Below are positions 1 through 7,928 of a stretch of DNA of 64,000 nucleotides, piece by piece. The stretch covers positions 255,501 through 319,500 of the forward strand of contig NZ_LMJY01000001.1 of assembly GCF_001421325.1 (NCBI RefSeq). Reading direction: 5' to 3'. The translations under genes and the position numbers were made by a program. The notes beneath the pieces were generated by a model. That model had not been told where the DNA came from, ran no database searches, and worked only from the letters and a program-made list of their open reading frames with translations. Position 1 is the stretch's first letter, and every line of letters begins with the position of its first letter. Source of the DNA: Novosphingobium sp. Leaf2. Its GTDB lineage: Bacteria > Pseudomonadota > Alphaproteobacteria > Sphingomonadales > Sphingomonadaceae.

Positions 1-614
1 TCCACGCGCTTGCCGCTGAACTGGGACAGATCGCGCATCTGCAAGACGTGGCGCACGAGGCCGGGTGGCAGGCGCTGGTGGCGCAAGTCGAGGCGGATTT
101 CGGCAGGCTTGACGTGCTGGTCAACAATGCCGGGTTCGGCTGGCTGCGCAAGGTGACGCAGATCGCGCTTGCCGACTGGCGGCGGCTGATGGCGGTCAAT
201 CTGGACGGGATGTTCCTGGGCATGAAGCACGCGATCCCACTGATGGAGCGCAGCGGGGGCGGCGCGATCGTCAATATGTCGTCGATGTATGGCACGGTCG
301 GCAATTCTGGCACGGCGGCCTATTGCGCCAGCAAGGGCGGAGTGACGATGCTGACCAAAGCGGTGGCGCTGGAATGTGCCGAGGCGGGCACCGGCATCCG
401 GGTGAACTCCATCCACCCCGGCTATGTGCGCACGCCGTCCGTTGCCGAAACGCTGAACGATGAGCAGCAGGAGGCGCTGCGCATCCTGCATCCGCTGGGC
501 CGGCTTGCCGATCCGATGGAGATCGCGCGCGGCGTCGTGTTCCTGGCCAGCGCAGATGCCTCGTTCATGACCGGCGCGGAATTGGCGGTGGACGGCGGCT
601 TTACCGCCCGGTGA
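1..614 (+). CDS. SDR family oxidoreductase, 5' end outside window
   Basis: Classical short-chain dehydrogenase/reductase, cytosolic and NAD(P)-dependent; the substrate cannot be told. The reading frame is open from base 3, so the gene starts upstream and the N-terminal glycine-rich cofactor loop is missing. A GTG at 48 lies inside the domain and is not the start. Visible family marks are NNAG, the catalytic Ser region (NMSSMYG), the active-site YCASK and a C-terminal GAELAVDGGF. It ends about 140 bp before a TonB-dependent receptor on the same strand, which suggests a shared catabolic or uptake role. Confidence 0.9.
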   Translation, partial: HALAAELGQIAHLQDVAHEAGWQALVAQVEADFGRLDVLVNNAGFGWLRKVTQIALADWRRLMAVNLDGMFLGMKHAIPLMERSGGGAIVNMSSMYGTVGNSGTAAYCASKGGVTMLTKAVALECAEAGTGIRVNSIHPGYVRTPSVAETLNDEQQEALRILHPLGRLADPMEIARGVVFLASADASFMTGAELAVDGGFTAR

Positions 615-757
615 GCAGCGCCGCCGCTGGTAAACCGCGTCGTAAGGAAGGGTAGGGCCAGCCGGGTGCCACCCACCCACCCTTGCAGGTGGTTCGCGGC
701 CCTTTCGTGGACGGCTACCAGCGTATTCAGCAAAAAGTAAAAACAGGGGAGAATACG

Positions 758-3172
758 ATGCCAAGGCTTTCGCCCAAGACCTATCTGCTTGCCTCGGTCG
801 CGCTGGTCGCCATCGTGCCGGCAATGGCGCATGCGCAGGACGCCGCTGCAACGGCGCAGAATGCGCCGGCCAGCGCGCCGCAAGCGAGCGAGATCGTCGT
901 CACCTCCGCCCGACAGCGCGCGGAGCGGCTGATCGACGTTCCGGTTGCGGTCACCGCGCTCAACCAACAGGATATCCAGCGCTACAATGCCAACAGCCTG
1001 AGCGATATCGCCCAGATGGCGCCGCAAGTGCGCGTGGCCCAGCAGGCCAGCGGCGGCGGTTCCTCGTTCGTCATTCGCGGCATCGGCTCGTCCACGCTGG
1101 ACACCGGCTTCGACCAGTCCGTCGCCATCAATGTCGACGGGGTCCAGACCGGGCGTGGCCGCTCGCTCCAGCAAAGCTATTTCGACGTGCAGCAGGTGGA
1201 AGTGCTGAAAGGGCCGCAGGCCCTGTTCTTCGGCAAGAACAGCCCCGCCGGCGTAATCTCGATGCGCACTGCCGACCCCACGCCCGAACTGTCCGGCGGG
1301 ATCACGGCGGGCTATGAATTCCGCGCGCGCGAATGGACGAGTTCCGGCTACATCTCCGCCCCGATCACCGACACGCTGGGCATCCGCGTGGCCTTTCAGG
1401 CCCGCACGATGCGCGGATGGATGGAAACGGTGCCGGCCACCGGCATCCCCAACCACGAACCGGCAACCGGGCTCGACATGCTGGCGGCGGACAAGTGGGG
1501 GCCAAAGCAGCGAGAAATCATCGGCCGCGTGACCTTGGTCTACAAGCCTACGCCGAACCTGGACTTCAACTTCAAGTTCACCACCGGCGTTTCGAAAGAC
1601 AACGGCGAAGGTACCAACGGCGAGATCGTCTATTGCGGCGGCGGCCCGGTCAACGGACTGGTGGACCCGTACGAGGATTGCAAAAAGAACCGCAAGGTTG
1701 CGGGCGCCATCCCGCCGCCGCAGCTGCTGGCCGGCTACATCGGTGGCGGTGACGGAACGCCGTATTCCAATTACAAGCCAATCCTGGCCTCGCTGACGGC
1801 CAACTGGAAGTCGGACACGATCGCGGTCACGTCGGTCACCGGGTATTTCCGCTACAAGCTGGGCTACCTGCAGAACGGTTTCGAGAAATCGAGCTATGCC
1901 TACAACCTGGGCTCGCAGATCGAGAAATACGATTCGTTCTCGCAGGAAGTGCGCGCGCTCACCACGTTCGACGGGCCGCTTAACGCGATGGTGGGGGCAT
2001 TCTACCAGGATACGTCGCTGGATAACGGCCAGACCTTCCGCATCGCCGCGCTGCCTCAGGACCCGGCCACCGGGTACTATTCCAGCATCTCCAAGACCGG
2101 GACGCTGGACGGCAAGACGTATTCCGCCTTCGGTCAGCTGACTTACAAGATCCTGCCGGAACTTGAGCTTGCAGGCGGCGTGCGCTGGACGCGGGAAGAA
2201 AAGCAAGTTGCGCAGCGCAACATCTATGTTCACCCGCTGCTTGCCGGCTTGTTCCCGCTCCGGGAATTCGCCGGCAAGTTCAAGGGTAACAACTGGTCGC
2301 CAGAGGCTACCCTGACCTGGCATCCGACCAACCACACCACGCTCTATGCGGCCTACAAGACCGGCTACAAGTCTGGCGGTTTCGGCCTGCCCGCCATCCT
2401 CAGCACCGGCACCACGAACGCCGACTTTACCTTCGGGCCGGAAAAGGTGAAGGGCGGCGAAGTGGGCTTCAAGGGCGAGTTCATGGGCGGTGCGCTGACG
2501 TTCTCCAGCGCTGTCTATCTGTACGACTTCAAGGGCTTGCAGGTCGATATCTTCGATGGCACCAAGGTGACCTATCAGGTCTTCAACGCCGGATCGGCGC
2601 GCACCAAGGGGGCGGAGTTCAACTTGCGCTACAAGGCCACCGCGGCGCTGACGTTCCGGGCCGGGCTTGGCTACAACAAGGCGCGCTACCGCAACTTTCT
2701 GTCCGCATGCTACGCGGGCCAGACCATCGCCGATGGATGCAACATGCAGCCCGATAATACCGGCGTCTTCACGCGCCAGGACCTGAGCGGCGCGCCGCTG
2801 GTCCGCGCGCCGGACTGGTCGGGCAACATCGGCGCAACCTATGATGCGCCGGTGAACGACAGCTTCAACGTGGCGTTGTCTGGCGACGTCAACGGCACCT
2901 CGAAGTACTTCTTCAGCGAAACCGAAGGGCCCGGCACGTTGCAGAACGGCTTCTTCAAGATCGACGCTGCGTTGCGCTTCTACCAGCCCAACGGGGGATG
3001 GTCGGTCGCGCTGATCGGCAAGAACCTGACCGACAAGTATGTTATCGCAGGCGGCAGCGATCGTCCGGGCACCGGGCGGGGCGCAGGCACTGCCAGTTCG
3101 ACCAATGCCGACATCATCGGCTATGTCGAACGCCCGCGCGAAGTCATGCTGCAGGTCGGCTACAAGTTCTGA
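758..3172 (+). CDS. TonB-dependent outer membrane receptor
   Basis: Outer-membrane, energy-coupled importer of 804 residues. A signal peptide covers about residues 1-26 (hydrophobic core then AMAHA-QD), followed by a TonB box (EIVVTSARQ), a plug domain containing IRGIGSS and VEVLKGPQALFFGKNSPAG, and a 22-strand-type barrel ending in LQVGYKF. The start at 758 is chosen because an AGGGGAG ribosome site lies just upstream and the signal peptide begins there; the frame is also open further upstream. The receptor is the sphingomonad type usually tied to uptake of organic substrates rather than siderophores. It is followed 17 bp later by an NTF2-like gene and a LuxR-type gene. Confidence 0.93.
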   Translation: MPRLSPKTYLLASVALVAIVPAMAHAQDAAATAQNAPASAPQASEIVVTSARQRAERLIDVPVAVTALNQQDIQRYNANSLSDIAQMAPQVRVAQQASGGGSSFVIRGIGSSTLDTGFDQSVAINVDGVQTGRGRSLQQSYFDVQQVEVLKGPQALFFGKNSPAGVISMRTADPTPELSGGITAGYEFRAREWTSSGYISAPITDTLGIRVAFQARTMRGWMETVPATGIPNHEPATGLDMLAADKWGPKQREIIGRVTLVYKPTPNLDFNFKFTTGVSKDNGEGTNGEIVYCGGGPVNGLVDPYEDCKKNRKVAGAIPPPQLLAGYIGGGDGTPYSNYKPILASLTANWKSDTIAVTSVTGYFRYKLGYLQNGFEKSSYAYNLGSQIEKYDSFSQEVRALTTFDGPLNAMVGAFYQDTSLDNGQTFRIAALPQDPATGYYSSISKTGTLDGKTYSAFGQLTYKILPELELAGGVRWTREEKQVAQRNIYVHPLLAGLFPLREFAGKFKGNNWSPEATLTWHPTNHTTLYAAYKTGYKSGGFGLPAILSTGTTNADFTFGPEKVKGGEVGFKGEFMGGALTFSSAVYLYDFKGLQVDIFDGTKVTYQVFNAGSARTKGAEFNLRYKATAALTFRAGLGYNKARYRNFLSACYAGQTIADGCNMQPDNTGVFTRQDLSGAPLVRAPDWSGNIGATYDAPVNDSFNVALSGDVNGTSKYFFSETEGPGTLQNGFFKIDAALRFYQPNGGWSVALIGKNLTDKYVIAGGSDRPGTGRGAGTASSTNADIIGYVERPREVMLQVGYKF

Positions 3173-3189
3173 CAGGATCGCCAACGCCC

Positions 3190-4095
3190 ATGACCGAAAA
3201 CCCGAACGAAGACACGGTTCGTGATTATTACCGCGCCATGGGGGAGGGGGACTTCGCGCACGTGGTTTCCCTCCACGATCCGGACGTCACCTGCTGGATG
3301 TCGGGCACCAGCCTGGTCTCGGGCCGGTTCGAGCAGCGCGATGCTTTGTATGCGCATATGGGCGAGCATGTGCTCGGCCCGCTGGTGTCAGGCACCGAGC
3401 CTTATGTGAAAGGCTCGCGCCTGGTGCTGACGGACGGGGCGTTCGCCGTGGGGCTCTTGCACGGTGGCCTGCCGGCGCAGGACGGCGGGCGTTATGACCA
3501 GTTCTACCTGCAGATATTCCGTTTTCAGAACGGTCTGATCCGCGAAATCGTCGAACTGTTCGATACGGTGATGGTGGAAACGGCGCTGATGAAGAATCGC
3601 CTGGAAACACCGCGCCACTTGCCGCAAGCGCCGTTCGACCTGGACGCGCCCTCGCTGGCTTCCGCGCTGGACCGTGCAGGAATGGTGGCCTTGGCCGAGC
3701 GTTTCGCGCAAGGCCTTGCTGCCCAGGACTTCGCCGCCGCGCAGGGCTGCATCGCCGATATGGCTGAAATTGGGGTCATCGGATCGACGCCGGTTTCGGG
3801 CCGCTTCCACGATAGTGCGTTGATCGCGCGCATCTTCGCCGATGGCCTGGGGCCATACCGTGTCGTGGCGGCAGACCGCGGCGCGGCGGTGGTGCTCGCG
3901 CATGCGGGCCAGGGCTATGCGCAGCAATACGGACTGGTCATCGAGGCTGACGGCCCGCGCATCGGCTGCCTGTCTGTGTTCTTCGACACGGTGGCTGCCG
4001 AAGCGCACCAGTTTGGCAATCGGATCGTTCCCGCTCCGTCGCACAGCATCAAGCCGCCCTTCGATGTGTTGCAGGCGTTCGGCCCCGCGCCATGA
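3190..4095 (+). CDS. Tandem NTF2/SnoaL-like protein
   Basis: A 301-residue protein with two NTF2-like (cone-shaped alpha+beta barrel) domains, roughly residues 1-130 and 160-290. The first opens with the typical VRDYYRAMGEGDF-like helix followed by HDPDVTCW. Such domains serve as small hydrolases, isomerases or ligand-binding proteins; no particular reaction can be assigned. ATG 3190 is preferred over in-frame starts inside the receptor gene because it begins the first domain. The end overlaps the next start as ATGA, so it is translated together with the LuxR-type regulator. It may process or bind the compound taken up by the preceding receptor (inference). Confidence 0.75.
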   Translation: MTENPNEDTVRDYYRAMGEGDFAHVVSLHDPDVTCWMSGTSLVSGRFEQRDALYAHMGEHVLGPLVSGTEPYVKGSRLVLTDGAFAVGLLHGGLPAQDGGRYDQFYLQIFRFQNGLIREIVELFDTVMVETALMKNRLETPRHLPQAPFDLDAPSLASALDRAGMVALAERFAQGLAAQDFAAAQGCIADMAEIGVIGSTPVSGRFHDSALIARIFADGLGPYRVVAADRGAAVVLAHAGQGYAQQYGLVIEADGPRIGCLSVFFDTVAAEAHQFGNRIVPAPSHSIKPPFDVLQAFGPAP

Positions 4096-4907
4096 CCGCG
4101 CTTGCGGATCCGGGCGTTAACGCCGGCGTGCACGGCATGCCGTTCGACCCCGCCGTCTACCGCCGCCTGCGCATAGCCACGCCAAACGATATACGCGATG
4201 CCGCCATCCTCCTGCGCGATACGGTGCGGATCCATGCCGGGCTCGATATCACTGCCAGTGACAGCATCGCCCGCGCTCGCCCGATGCGAGACGCAGAGGG
4301 CGAAGTGCTGGCGGCGCGCATATTCCCGGTGGCACGTACGCAGCGCTGGTGGTTGGACCGGACGCTGGCGTTACGCTCGCCCCTGATCGCCGCCGCGCGG
4401 CTGAGCGCCCAGCCCTTCTGGTGCAATGCGCGCGGGATCTGGGCGCGCGGGGGTCGGCGCATTCTGCCCGAGGTGGATCTGGCGGATTTCGCGCAGCGCG
4501 CTTTGGCACGCTGCGCAATCGTCGTTCCCGTGCATCTGCCGTTGGGCCAGATTGGGATTGCGGGCATCGTCTCTCCCGATCCGGGCTGCGACGATCTGGG
4601 CGAAACGTTCGATGCCTGCGCGGACGTGCTCGCGCTTTACGCCTCCTGCTTCGTTAGCAGCTATGCGGGCATGGTTCAGACGGTTTCGCGCCTCGCCCGT
4701 GCCCCGGTGCTGTCTTGCCGCGAGGTCGAATGCCTGCGCTGGGCGGCGGCGGGCAAGACCAACGTGGAGACCGGGATCATCGTCGGCCTGAGCCAGGCGA
4801 CCGTGCGTTTCCACATTCGCAACGCTGCCGCCAAGCTGGACGCGGTCAACCGCGACCATGCGGTGTTCAAGGCCAGCCAGCTGGGCTACCTGCCCGCTTC
4901 GCATTGA
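4092..4907 (+). CDS. LuxR-type transcriptional regulator (solo)
   Basis: A 271-residue DNA-binding regulator. Residues about 205-265 form a LuxR/GerE helix-turn-helix (LSCREVECLRWAAAGKTN, then SQATVRFHIRNAAAKL). The N-terminal part resembles an autoinducer-binding fold, with the segment VPVHLPLGQIGIAGIVS near residues 145-162. There is no response-regulator receiver domain and no acyl-homoserine-lactone synthase nearby, so it is a LuxR solo. It overlaps the NTF2-like gene by 4 bp and probably responds to the substrate of the SDR/receptor block (inference). Confidence 0.8.
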   Translation: MTALADPGVNAGVHGMPFDPAVYRRLRIATPNDIRDAAILLRDTVRIHAGLDITASDSIARARPMRDAEGEVLAARIFPVARTQRWWLDRTLALRSPLIAAARLSAQPFWCNARGIWARGGRRILPEVDLADFAQRALARCAIVVPVHLPLGQIGIAGIVSPDPGCDDLGETFDACADVLALYASCFVSSYAGMVQTVSRLARAPVLSCREVECLRWAAAGKTNVETGIIVGLSQATVRFHIRNAAAKLDAVNRDHAVFKASQLGYLPASH

Positions 4908-4909
4908 AC

Positions 4910-4927
4910 AGGCGGCCTTGGCCGCCT
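4910..4927. terminator. Short palindromic hairpin between convergent genes
   Basis: Bases 4910-4927 read AGGCGGCC-TT-GGCCGCCT, a near-perfect 8-bp palindrome located between the converging LuxR-type and dehydrogenase genes. No T-run follows on either strand, so termination would be weak or Rho-assisted. Confidence 0.4.
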
Positions 4928-5771
4928 AGACCTGACCTAGCGAAGACCAGTCACGCGCGCCGCCGCCAGCAGCGATGATCGCGTCCATGCGCTCGGCCAG
5001 CAGCTGTGCCAGTGGCAACGGCGCACCGTCCGCTGCGGCGATGGCGAGCCCCACATCCTTGCGACCAAGGTACAACGGAAAACCCGCGGGCTCAAAGCGT
5101 TCGCTGGCGATCATCGGCGCGTAGCTGGCAAACATCCGCGCGCCGAATTCGCTCTCCACCAGCAGCTGCGCCATCTGCGTGGCGGAAACTTCGTGCGCAC
5201 CGGCAATGCGGATCTGTTCGCTGATCGTCTCGATCACGGCGGCGATCCCGAAGTTGAGGGCGACTTTGGCGGCTGCCGCCATGGCAGGCCGGTCACCCAG
5301 GCGGATCGTCCTGGCGCCGAATGCGTCGAAGCCGGGCTGCGCGGCATCAAGATCCGCTGGGGGACCTGCTGCCACGATCGACAGCTTCCCCGCCGCGGCG
5401 ACGTCCGGCCGACCCAGCACTTGCGCGGAAACGAAGCGTTGACCGGCATCGGTGTGGGCCTGCGTCAAACGTTCAGTCAGGGCGACGCTGACGGTGCTGC
5501 ACGAGACATGCAGCAGGCCCGGCCCGGCGGCGAGCAGGCCATCATCACCGAAGCAGACGGCTTCGAGCGCGTCGTCGTTGGCCAGCATCGTGAACACCAC
5601 GCGGGATCCGGCTGCCTGCGCCGGGCTGGTGGCGAGGGCGGCGCCTCGGTCGGCAAACGGCTGCGCTTTTGCCGGGTCACGGTTCCACACGGTAACCGCA
5701 TGGCCGGCATCCATGAGGCAGCCAGCCATGCCGCTACCCATCTGGCCCAGTCCGATAAACGCGACGTCCAT
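4926..5771 (-). CDS. NAD(P)-dependent 3-hydroxyisobutyrate dehydrogenase family oxidoreductase
   Basis: A 281-residue beta-hydroxyacid dehydrogenase. It begins with the Rossmann loop VAFIGLGQMGSGMA and the NADP-type loop WNRDP, has the substrate region SAQVLGRPDVAAAGKL, and carries the catalytic lysine in AAAKVALNFG. In place of the usual DAPVSGG the substrate loop reads AQVLGRPD, which is the variant seen in NAD(P)-binding 6-phosphogluconate-like proteins rather than classic 3-HIBADH. Reduction of a small hydroxy- or semialdehyde acid is likely but the exact substrate is unknown. It faces the LuxR-type gene and is transcribed alone. Confidence 0.85.
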   Translation of the reverse strand: MDVAFIGLGQMGSGMAGCLMDAGHAVTVWNRDPAKAQPFADRGAALATSPAQAAGSRVVFTMLANDDALEAVCFGDDGLLAAGPGLLHVSCSTVSVALTERLTQAHTDAGQRFVSAQVLGRPDVAAAGKLSIVAAGPPADLDAAQPGFDAFGARTIRLGDRPAMAAAAKVALNFGIAAVIETISEQIRIAGAHEVSATQMAQLLVESEFGARMFASYAPMIASERFEPAGFPLYLGRKDVGLAIAAADGAPLPLAQLLAERMDAIIAAGGGARDWSSLGQV

Positions 5772-5890
5772 GCCCAGTTTCCTTGCTGTGTGCGGTTCTC
5801 GGCAGGTTATGTGCGAACGCGGTCACCGCATGGCAATGCGCGCCTTCCGCGATTTATCCGAAATTGCAGCGCCGTCCGAAACCGACGGGC

Positions 5891-6502
5891 TCAACGCTTG
5901 AGCGAATCTATCCGAGAACCGAGTACGCGATCCCAGAAGATGGCGGTGATCGCGAAGTTGCCGCCGTCGTCCACATAGTGATGGCGCATGTGGTGACGTT
6001 TCAGCGCACTCCCCAGCCGGCCACGCATCGGCCATTGATGGCAGGCGAAATGGAGGCCATCATACAGCACGTATCCGCTGATCCAGCCCAGGAACAGCCA
6101 TGTTCCCGGAGCGCCGATCAGCGCCACGCATGCTGCCCACACCAGCGCCGCCACCGGCAGGCTTACACCCAGGGGCATCATGCCGCGCATGGGGTCGTTC
6201 GGGTTATCGTGATGGTTGCCGTGGATCAGGAATACCAGCCACTTGATCACACGCTGATCGGAATCCAGGTGAAACAGGAAGCGGTGCATCACGTATTCGA
6301 ACACCGACCAGAACAACAGTCCGCCAGCCAGCAGCCCGACCGCCCAAAATGGCGTTGCAGTACCCCACGCGGCGAGCAGAAACAGCGGCAGCAGGACCGC
6401 CCAAACCACCGCGAACAAGCGCGGTGATATCAGCGTGAGCCGTTCCAGACGCTCACTCTTGAACAACCGGATGCGTGGGGGGCTGGAAACGGGGGAGGGC
6501 AT
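5891..6502 (-). CDS. Fatty acid hydroxylase / sterol desaturase superfamily membrane protein
   Basis: A 203-residue integral membrane di-iron oxygenase. The histidine clusters EYVMHRFLFH, HGNHHDNPND, HFACHQ and HHMRHHY match the Scs7/FA2H-type fatty acid 2-hydroxylase pattern, and four hydrophobic stretches lie between them. ATG 6502 is chosen; a TTG at 6577 would add 25 residues with no membrane or motif content. Sphingomonad sphingolipids carry 2-hydroxymyristate, and an FA2H-like enzyme would fit that step, but this is inference. It is divergent from the SDR at 6622. Confidence 0.85.
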   Translation of the reverse strand: MPSPVSSPPRIRLFKSERLERLTLISPRLFAVVWAVLLPLFLLAAWGTATPFWAVGLLAGGLLFWSVFEYVMHRFLFHLDSDQRVIKWLVFLIHGNHHDNPNDPMRGMMPLGVSLPVAALVWAACVALIGAPGTWLFLGWISGYVLYDGLHFACHQWPMRGRLGSALKRHHMRHHYVDDGGNFAITAIFWDRVLGSRIDSLKR

Positions 6503-6621
6503 TGGATGTAATTCTGGACAGCACGGGGCGGCGCCTGTCAAGGCAGGATGCCTCCAAACGAGATGAACTTTGGGCAAGGCGAGCCCAGATTTGCGTGTTC
6601 TTCCATATACAAAGGCGATTC

Positions 6622-7437
6622 ATGGCCGAACGGACACACCCGGCACCGATACTTTTGTGCAATGCGGCATGTGCCGAGACGCATATCTTGATTACCGGCG
6701 CGTCGGGTGGCCTGGGCGGCGCACTGGCGCGACATTACGCGAAATCCGGAGTGCGACTGGCGCTATGGGGCCGCGATATGCCCCGCCTCGAATCACTGGC
6801 CGAGCAGTGCCGGGCAGCCGGTGCACAAGTTGCGATTCGCGCGCAGGATATCACCGCTATCGACGCGGCCATCAAGGCCTTGCTGGATGACGACAGTGCG
6901 CATGCAATCGATCTTGCGCTGTTTGCATCCGGCAGGGGCGACATCCGTGCGCCCGACGATCTGGTGGAGGACGCAGGCCTGGTGGCATTGCTCGGCACCG
7001 TCAACTTCACCGCGCCGGCGGCGATGGCTGCTGCATTGGGGGAGCGGATGGTGCAGCGCGGCAGGGGTGGAATTGTCCTCATCGGGTCGGCGGCAGGCTT
7101 CCACGCGCTGCCGTTTGCCGCTGCTTATGCCGGTACCAAGGCGGGGCTGGCGCGCTTTGCGGATGCGCTGCGGCTGAGCGTGCGCCGCCATGGCGTGACG
7201 GTTACACTGGTGTCGCCCGGCTTTATCGATACCGCGGCGGGCCGGACGGTGCCCGGCCCCAAACCGCTGCTGATCGCGCCCGATGTTATGGCGGCACGAA
7301 TCGCGAAAGCGGCGGCACGGGGCCGGGCCCATCTGATCACGCCGTGGCCGTTCGCGGTGCTACGCTGGCTTGATCGCCTGCTGCCCACTCCGCTTCGCGA
7401 CCGCCTGCTGTTGAGCCTGGCGCCGCCGCGACAATGA
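6622..7437 (+). CDS. SDR family NAD(P)-dependent oxidoreductase
   Basis: A 271-residue short-chain dehydrogenase with a complete N-terminal cofactor loop (ITGASGGLGGALA), catalytic Ser in IGSAAG and YAGTKAG as the active-site Tyr/Lys. The C-terminal region ends in LRWLDRLLPTPLRDRLL, a hydrophobic/basic tail seen in membrane-associated SDRs of lipid metabolism. The frame is open upstream to 6475, but ATG 6622 has an AAAGGCG ribosome site and about 20 residues before the Rossmann fold. Divergent from the fatty acid hydroxylase, so a linked lipid role is possible. Confidence 0.87.
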   Translation: MAERTHPAPILLCNAACAETHILITGASGGLGGALARHYAKSGVRLALWGRDMPRLESLAEQCRAAGAQVAIRAQDITAIDAAIKALLDDDSAHAIDLALFASGRGDIRAPDDLVEDAGLVALLGTVNFTAPAAMAAALGERMVQRGRGGIVLIGSAAGFHALPFAAAYAGTKAGLARFADALRLSVRRHGVTVTLVSPGFIDTAAGRTVPGPKPLLIAPDVMAARIAKAAARGRAHLITPWPFAVLRWLDRLLPTPLRDRLLLSLAPPRQ

Positions 7438-7446
7438 GGGGCGCCG

Positions 7447-7851
7447 TCAGCGCTTGGCCGTGCAGTCGGACTGGCTCGCACAGCCGGTGAAGCTGCCACA
7501 TACCGCGGCGACCAGGCGTGGCAGCAGCCGCTGGCTTTGCGCCACGCGGATATCGCCGGCATTGTCGCACGTGGTGCCGGCAATGCTGTGAACACACGCG
7601 CTATGTTGCGCGCTATCCATCAGTCGCCGCGTGTGTGGGGGTTGCTTCGCCTTGAACGTATCGAGCACATCGCGCAGGTCTGCCGGCGCCAGCAGTTCCA
7701 AGTGCTTGGTAGGGCACCGGCGGGCCAGTTCGACGCGATAGGCGCCCCAGGTCTGGTCCCACCCGTTTCCGGCGCTAGCCGCGCCAGAGGGCACCGCAGC
7801 GACCAGAATGCACCATGATGCGGTTATCCCCAAGCCATAGATGATCCGCAC
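7447..7851 (-). CDS. Small exported cysteine-containing protein, unknown function
   Basis: A 134-residue protein starting with GTG 7851 behind a good GGAAAGG ribosome site. The first ~27 residues are a signal peptide (GLGITASWCILVAAVPSGAASA). The mature part has seven cysteines, which suggests disulphide bonds in the periplasm or outside. I recognise no family. It ends 9 bp from the converging SDR gene and lies 77 bp downstream of the LTA-synthase-like gene on the same strand, so it may share that transcript. Confidence 0.6.
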   Translation of the reverse strand: MRIIYGLGITASWCILVAAVPSGAASAGNGWDQTWGAYRVELARRCPTKHLELLAPADLRDVLDTFKAKQPPHTRRLMDSAQHSACVHSIAGTTCDNAGDIRVAQSQRLLPRLVAAVCGSFTGCASQSDCTAKR

Positions 7852-7928
7852 GATGCCGCCTTTCCTCTACGCGTTTGTGGCAGTCTAAGCCCAGCAACGG
7901 CTGGCTCTATTGCGCTTTGGTATCGCAG

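Noticed and set aside
422..3184. A 920-codon open frame on the minus strand opposite the TonB receptor
   Set aside because: It is antisense to a well-supported receptor, has Arg/Ala-rich composition typical of GC-rich shadow frames and shows no domain.
5193..5978. A 261-codon plus-strand frame opposite the 3-hydroxyisobutyrate dehydrogenase-like gene
   Set aside because: Antisense to a clearly recognised enzyme and without a domain.
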